Assembly (NCBI GenBank): GCA_019054805.1 | Contig: JAHQIY010000001.1 | Location: forward strand, 2,866,501-2,930,500 | Direction of reading: 5' to 3' | From: Brachionus manjavacas | Lineage: Eukaryota; Rotifera; Eurotatoria; Ploima; Brachionidae | Length of the DNA stretch: 64,000 bases | In this document: piece by piece, positions 58,120 through 64,000 of the stretch | Layout of the letters: every line of letters starts with the position of its first letter | How positions within the stretch are numbered: position 1 is the stretch's first letter | Notes under the pieces: generated by a model | What the model was told of the DNA's origin: nothing | The model's input: the letters and a program-made list of their open reading frames with translations, nothing else | Database searches by the model: none | Position numbers and translations under genes: made by a program

Positions 58120-61100
58120 ACTTTAATTAAAGCGTTAAATTAACAAAATCATAAACAAACGAGCCCTAAAAGTCTCGATCCAAGTCCATATAAGCAATCA
58201 ATTGATTTCAGTCACCCAAATATCTAACATAAAAATTTTGACTTATCTAATAAAGAGGCAAAAAAATTTAATTAATATTGTTCAATTAAATTAATTAAAT
58301 ATATTATTTCTTCTTGTTGTTGATTCGCCTTGCTTTCATTTAAATGAAAAACTACTTGAAATATCTACTCGTTTTGTTCATTCCAGGCCTACTATCTTGA
58401 AATCTGAGCCTCAAATGAATATTGTAGAGAATAAATTTTTAAGTGTTGGCAAATTTTCTCTTCCTAGTTTAAAAATATCAATCTATTCGATTGAAAATGT
58501 CACTCGACTAGCACAAGTGGTTGTGACAGGGATCAAGCGTTTAACAGCCCATTCTATCCATGCACAACTCCTGTACATGCATCGTCTAGCGAATAAGTTC
58601 TAATTCTCCGAAAATTGGTTGCCTACGCTCCACAAAGGTTAGAAAAACATTTGGCTGAAACAATAAATTATATTCTTAGTTGTGTATTCGACTAATTTAA
58701 TGGGAAGAGATTACCGGCTTTATTCAGCCAAATGGAGCATGCTTCCTTTAAGAATTATTCAATTCTTTGACATAATCCTTATGCTCTAGCCTGCAAAATT
58801 TATCTCCAACAAGCACATACACAACGCCTGAGGAAAAAAATTTCTCTTCTGATTTATTAAATTTTATTGCTGATTTTATCATGCATAAGCACTTATTTAA
58901 TCGGAAACGAGTAATTTAAAGTAATTATTGGCAATTTTATTAGTGAAAGAGAGAATAGTTTAGATTTCTTTATTTAAGTAGTTTTATTATAGCATCCAAA
59001 TTGTCAAATAATAAAGCTATAATTGCAAACAAGAGATTTAAACCTATTTGGTATTTAGGCGCACACAAAGTTACTTAAAGCGTTAAATAGGCAGGTAAAT
59101 AATTTTTTTGCTGCTTTGTTTTTTATGCCTAATTATTGTGTTCTCTTAATTGTTTTCAAAAACGTATAGACAAAAAAGAATAAAGAACAAGAAAAAAATT
59201 GTATTTTCGTAATGGTTATTGATGAAGAAAGAAAACATTGTTTAATATTTACATTTTTTTTGTTTAAAAAAGTTAATTTTCAAAGAAAGATTTGAATATT
59301 TTTTCTGAATAAAAATTCTGAAACTTATCTGCTTTTAGTTTAATTCTTTCGTTCACCGAAGTAGATAATGCAAGTTTTTTTCTGCCAAAGAAAATTTCCA
59401 TACTTCGATTTGGAGCATGGTTGCTAGATAAAACTTGGTCAAACCTCGTTAACTCAAGTACAGTGTCTAATTTCTAGTACAGTGCAAAGTTGTCATATCA
59501 TCAGTTGATGTCTTGAATATTCTATTGACTAAAAATTATTGAAATTCACTTTACTTTATTTGGTAATTTTGTTGCTGAATGTTTGTGCTTTGGAATCTAG
59601 TTCTTGATTCCCTATTTAAACAACTCTAGTACTTCAATATTTAATTTTTTATTTAAAAAAAGTTTTATAATTAAAAAAAGCATTAGTTAAAACAATTTTT
59701 TTACTGTTCCAAAGTACAATCTAAATGTGAAGAAAGGCTATGAAAACTCTGAGAACTGGATTACGATAGTATATAATAACATAAAATCCCTGAAGACAAA
59801 AAGCTTGCAGTAATAGCTCTAATTGTGAAGGAAACGGTGTTTAAGTACCTTGCCTAATTACCAGAAGAATTCAATGATGAAGACATTCGAAGGATCTTTG
59901 AAGTAAACCTATCTCAGATTATTTAAGACATCTTTAGATCTACTTAATCAAAGATCGATCAAAACAGCACAAAAATCAGCCAGGCATAACAAAAAGTTAG
60001 CTTTTTTCCCAAGATCAAATAATTAAATTATAATCGATTCAAATGGAACCTTTTGATTGAGAGAGGGAGAGCACTTTTTTTGGCCCATTTGATCCCATTT
60101 ACATACTAATTTATTTATTTAACTAAGCTGGCTGAAACTCGATGCCAATATTTGCCAATCATGTCGAAAATTCTAATAAAAATAGCCTTCCTCTAAATAA
60201 CCAAATATTAGCTTTTGATTCTTAAGTTTCATTTAATTCAAAATCTTGTCAAAGAAATACATGAATGCATTTGAAAAATTAACTAGTCCTTGAAAAAAAA
60301 ATTTGACTTTAATTACACTTCTATTAAAATCGATTAAGCTTCCGATGCATCTTGAAAGCTTCAAAATCAAACTAAAGTTTTTGTCGAAACCTTGCAATCG
60401 ATCGAGGAGGCCCGCTTAAGGTATTGACAAAATTCATTAAACAACTCTAATTAATGCTAATTTAGATCTCATTTATGGAAAGTCGAATGAACTAATATCG
60501 GCTAAAAACACCACATTCTAGGATTAGTTTTATTCTGTGACAAGTAGAAGTCTCAAAGTCCAATGCACCAAGTCACTTAATTATCCGAGAAATTGGCTTT
60601 TGTATTCCTCGGTCTCACGGGCTCTATTTCACAATAAATTCTTTTTATCTTAATTAAATTCTTCCACTCAATGAGCCGTATTTCCTAATGATTTACGTCA
60701 CCGTTAATTAAAAGCTAAATAATCAACAAAATTAATTTCACTTCCTTTGGATTTATTTAATCAACAACCTGAATAGAATAGACTAAAATTATTTCAACAT
60801 AAATTATTAGATCTTATAAAGAAATGAAAAAGAAGGATTTTGTTTATTCTCTAAAAAAATAATGAGGTCGGGTTACATTTCTTAGAAGTCCGATGGCGTC
60901 TCGTCTCCTATCACAGATAAAAATTAATTTTTCAAGAAAATTTTTTTTTAAATTTTTCTGTAATTTATTCTTTGAACTAAAAAATTAATGAAATTTAAAT
61001 GAATTTTTTTTTTAATTTTATTGTGTCAAAAAATGGCTTAGAATGTAACAAATTCAAATTATAACCTTCGATTATCTTCTAATCAATTCGGAAATCCTTG

Positions 61101-61571
61101 GTAAATTGAAATTTTCTCCACAGTTAAAGAGTGAAAATTTACTTATTCCTAAATAATAATTTCAACAGGACTAAATAAATAGAAAAATAATTTATTATTT
61201 AATGAACATAGTAAAAATTTTATCCAGCATTAAATTGAATAAATTTTGAAAAACAGACTCAAAATTTTCATATTGGCATAAACATATCCCTAAGCAGTAG
61301 CCCTGCTTGAAAATATTCTCCAAAAATATTTAATAATTAAATTTTTTCTTATTTTATTTCTCATAGACTCTTCAATTTGAAAATAAAATAAAAATAAAAA
61401 CTTGGTTGAATTTTTTTTATTTAAAAGCGCTACATTTGTAGCAAAACAATCTGCAAGGATTATTTGATTTTGATAATTTTTTTATTACACGATGCTTCTA
61501 ATAGATAAAATAGCCAATTTTCATAGAATTAGGGCGCCGAATTAGATCGAAGGGTCATGGGAGCTACTTAC
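58120..61571. other. AT-rich DNA upstream of the innexin
   Basis: No coding region is supported. A 68-codon plus-strand frame (58397-58603) has no motif. A possible minus-strand 3' splice site (ttttag before ggctcg, about 58156) lies just upstream of the innexin ATG. At 59430-59462 aacctcgttaactcaagtacagtg resembles a pogo-type terminal repeat but has no partner. Confidence 0.4.
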
Positions 61572-61625
61572 CTCATTTTGACACCACTGTTCTATTCATG
61601 TTCGGACGCACATTGGCAAGCTGGT
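61572..61625 (-). other. candidate 5' untranslated exon of the innexin
   Basis: On the minus strand a GC-richer stretch ends in ATGAG|GTAAGT (donor at 61571-61566), the strongest splice-donor consensus in the region. All three frames across it have stops, so it would be non-coding. It lies 3.4 kb upstream of the innexin ATG on the same strand, where a candidate acceptor exists near 58156. The link to the innexin is inference. Confidence 0.25.
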
Positions 61626-61701
61626 TGAAATTTTCGATTGAATTATCAGTAGATATTAATTAAAAATCTAAAGTCTTGAGTAAACAGTGAATTAGAGTGA
61701 T

Positions 61702-61755
61702 AGAAAAAGAGAGAAAGAGAGAGAGAGAGAGCGAGGAACGGAGGGAAAGGAATTT
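61702..61755. repeat. (GA)n purine-rich tract
   Basis: gagagaaagagagagagagagagagcgagg followed by ggagggaaagg gives a purine-only run of about 50 bases on the plus strand. GA tracts bind GAGA-type factors in some animals, but nothing else here indicates a promoter. Confidence 0.75.
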
Positions 61756-64000
61756 CGTAATTTTTAATCATAAACATATTTGAAATAATTGAAATTTTGT
61801 TGCTAGAAAAAACAACTAGAGCCCAAAAAACAAGCAAACTAAGCAGCATTAGTTTAGCATAGATGAAAAACATAATCGAAAAGAAAACAATAATCACGCT
61901 ATCACGTAATATAATTAATAAATATTGATAAAAATAGCTATAAGTAGTTAAGGGGACCGGGTGAGGGAAGTGGAATCTATTGTAAGCTCTTGTAATTTAT
62001 CGTTATTTGGTTCATTTAGGTTATTTTTTAGCAATATTGATTTTTTAAAAAGGAGGAATTAAATTCTATTTTTGCTAGGCTGACGTTGTCGTCGACTAAT
62101 TACTGCAATTTTGCTAATTCTAGTCAGTTTGACAGAACAAAGAACTTTTTTTGACTTTGTTCCTTCAATTAACATCAATTTCAAGCTACCACCAAAAAAA
62201 GAGTTAATAATTTTTAAATGAAAAATTATAAACATTCTGCAATCGATCCATCAAAGCTTTATATTCAGATAGAATAGATGTTTAAATTTGACAAAATTTA
62301 TTAACCTTTAACAAAATTTTAGTTTTAATACTTTTCTAATTAATTTAACTTATTTAAAATAAATACTCTTGCTCAAATTACACTTGATTAATTTTTGGAT
62401 GATCAAGAAAGATTTAATTTGAAACGGCGCCTAGAAATCAACTAAAAAATAATTAAAATTTAATCTTGTTAAATTGATTTTATCAAAATTCAATTAAAGA
62501 TTATCTGGAAATAATATATGTGAATCTGGATACAATTTTATCTTAGTCTAGATTGCGTCATAATAAAAACCCAGAGCAATAACTACACAAAAAAACACAA
62601 GCAGTTAAAAGGAAAAAAATAAATTTTACAAGAATCAATTCCATTTAATATTGCATCCGTTTGTTCACTTTAAGTTAAAAATTTACTTTTAATTCTCCAA
62701 GGAAATGAGTTTTTTTATTTTTCTCTCGTATAGAGTTCCTTTATTACTATTCAAACAAAAATAATTTTTTTTCTTGCCAAAATAATAAAAATTATTGGAA
62801 TTTATGCATAGAAAAAAGCCTGCTGCTAAGTTGAGTCCAAAATGGGTTGTATTAACTCAAAATTATTCTAACTTTATTGATAAGTATTTTTTTTTATTAA
62901 ATTTGACTTCAATATCCGAAAATAATAAAGAAAATTATTGCTCTGGGTGGTTTGAATTATCAAATAGTCGTTTTAAAATATTAAGTGTCAAAAAAAGCCC
63001 CGTTGATAAAACCTCGTTAAGTTTTTAACATAAAATTAATCAGCTGATTTGGGAACTAAAGGCTTATTTATGTTCTCTAGAGCACCCAAGGGTTGTACTT
63101 TTTTCGATTCGTTATTAATCAATTTAGTGGAAATGAAGCAGAAATAAAGGTACTTTTGTTATATTTACCCTTTTATATTCTTGATTGATATATTTTCCGA
63201 AGTACTTGGCGACATTCTCGATTTGAAATATTTGCTTTGTGATTTTTCGACAATGCTTTTGAAATTGCACAAATATTTGAGACTAATTGAAAACTTGTTT
63301 AATTTATTTAAAAAAATTGTTAATAATAAAAAACGGAATTGTAATTAGGAAATAAATTAAGATAAGAATTAGTTAAAAATTTGCTTTATTTTTTTGACTA
63401 ATTATTTCAAGCTTCCATTTCAATTAGATTTTTTTTAAAAAATATGCAGCTAATTTATTTAAATTTTTTTAGAAACACATAAAAATTTTAAAATGAAATA
63501 AAAGTTGCCATTTTTTCATCAAATCTATCAATAAAAAAATATAAAGCACAAAACATTTACACCTTTAAAGTCAATTGTTGGTTAATTTTTAATCTATTTT
63601 GAATTTAATTTTTTTGGCATTCTTAAAAATCATTTTAATTAACAATGAACTTAATTGCTTTGAATCAAATTAATTCTGCTTGTCTGGATTAGTAAGAATC
63701 CGTTTTTATTAAAGATAATTATTATTTTTAATAATCTTTGATTAAATTTTAAGCTTTCGTTGATTTCAAATTGAAATTTTCCTTTTTTTTTTTTTAATAA
63801 ATTAAAATGAAAATATTCAATTAATTATTCACTACCCGTTACTTCAAAAACTTTGCTATTTTGTTTAAATTAAATAGTTTCAAAACTAATTTTAAAACTA
63901 GTTTACTAAGTTTTTTCCAAAAACCGTCTGCAAATGAAGCAATGCACAATTTTACATGATTGATTTTTTTTTTATAAATTTAGTCCATTTAAAATATAAA
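61756..64000. other. AT-rich DNA, nothing assigned
   Basis: A 77-codon plus-strand frame (62795-63028) begins MEFMHRKKPAAKLSPKWVVL and is somewhat protein-like, but it lacks a motif, a splice partner or a family resemblance. Otherwise only A/T-run sequence is visible to the window end. Confidence 0.4.

Noticed and set aside
59425-59470. pogo-type terminal repeat (aacctcgttaactcaagtacagtg)
   Set aside because: No matching inverted partner or transposase fragment was found nearby, so a single end is not enough to call an element.
62795-63028. 77-codon plus-strand frame
   Set aside because: It has some protein-like composition but no domain, splice sites or family resemblance; chance is as likely.
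1-64000. CRISPR arrays, rRNA genes, bacterial operons
   Set aside because: None is visible. The spliced animal genes and eukaryotic transposons rule out a prokaryotic reading, and the tandem repeats lack unique spacers.

Overview
Kind of organism. This is nuclear DNA from an invertebrate animal. The two intact-looking host genes are metazoan, multi-exon and spliced at GT-AG sites: an opsin (+, 19305-23734) and an innexin (-, 54417-58119). Innexin gap-junction proteins of this form are typical of protostomes and some cnidarians. The sequence is very AT-rich, with long A and T runs, the standard code fits, and no bacterial operon structure is present. A small AT-rich lophotrochozoan such as a monogonont rotifer is my best guess. 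That is inference; a flatworm or cnidarian is not excluded.

Layout. 1-19 kb is mostly non-coding AT-rich DNA with eroded transposons: an inverted pair of hAT transposase fragments (2.0-2.8 kb), a LINE 3' end (3.2-3.97 kb) and two minus-strand LINE tails (10.5 and 16.4-17.0 kb). 19.3-23.7 kb holds a four-exon opsin whose 3.1-kb second intron carries two LINE remnants. 24.7-27.5 kb holds another minus-strand LINE and a Tc1-like element bounded by terminal inverted repeats and TA. 28.9-39 kb is a graveyard: a FLYWCH/MULE transposase, a Tnp2/CACTA-like transposase, LINE ORF1 and RT pieces, a pogo/Tigger-like short element, and a decayed minus-strand Ty3/gypsy integrase.

40.0-53.3 kb is the most structured part. 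Element 1 (40010-44851) is a young Ty3/gypsy element with near-identical LTRs. It has gag plus protease, an integrase with DD35E, no reverse transcriptase, and an extra 3' ORF that looks like an RRM RNA-binding domain followed by a coiled coil. Its right LTR is followed by a second, internally deleted copy of its own 5' region. Element 2 (about 46240-50658) is a different Ty3/gypsy lineage with CCHC gag, protease, RT, RNase H and integrase, broken by stops and frameshifts. Its 3' half is repeated at 51053-53344, and the two copies are separated by a 397-bp piece of the element 1 RRM ORF.

53.4-54.0 kb is a broken ULP1-like cysteine protease. The two-exon innexin follows on the minus strand. 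58.1-64 kb holds no recognisable coding region, only a GA-rich tract and a possible distant 5' untranslated exon.

How it fits together. The opsin (light sensing) and the innexin (gap junctions) are unrelated single genes. Nearly everything else recognisable is mobile DNA at different stages of decay. The youngest layer is the LTR complex, where two retroelement families have been recombined into one chimeric array. All homology statements are from motif recognition by eye; no search was run.
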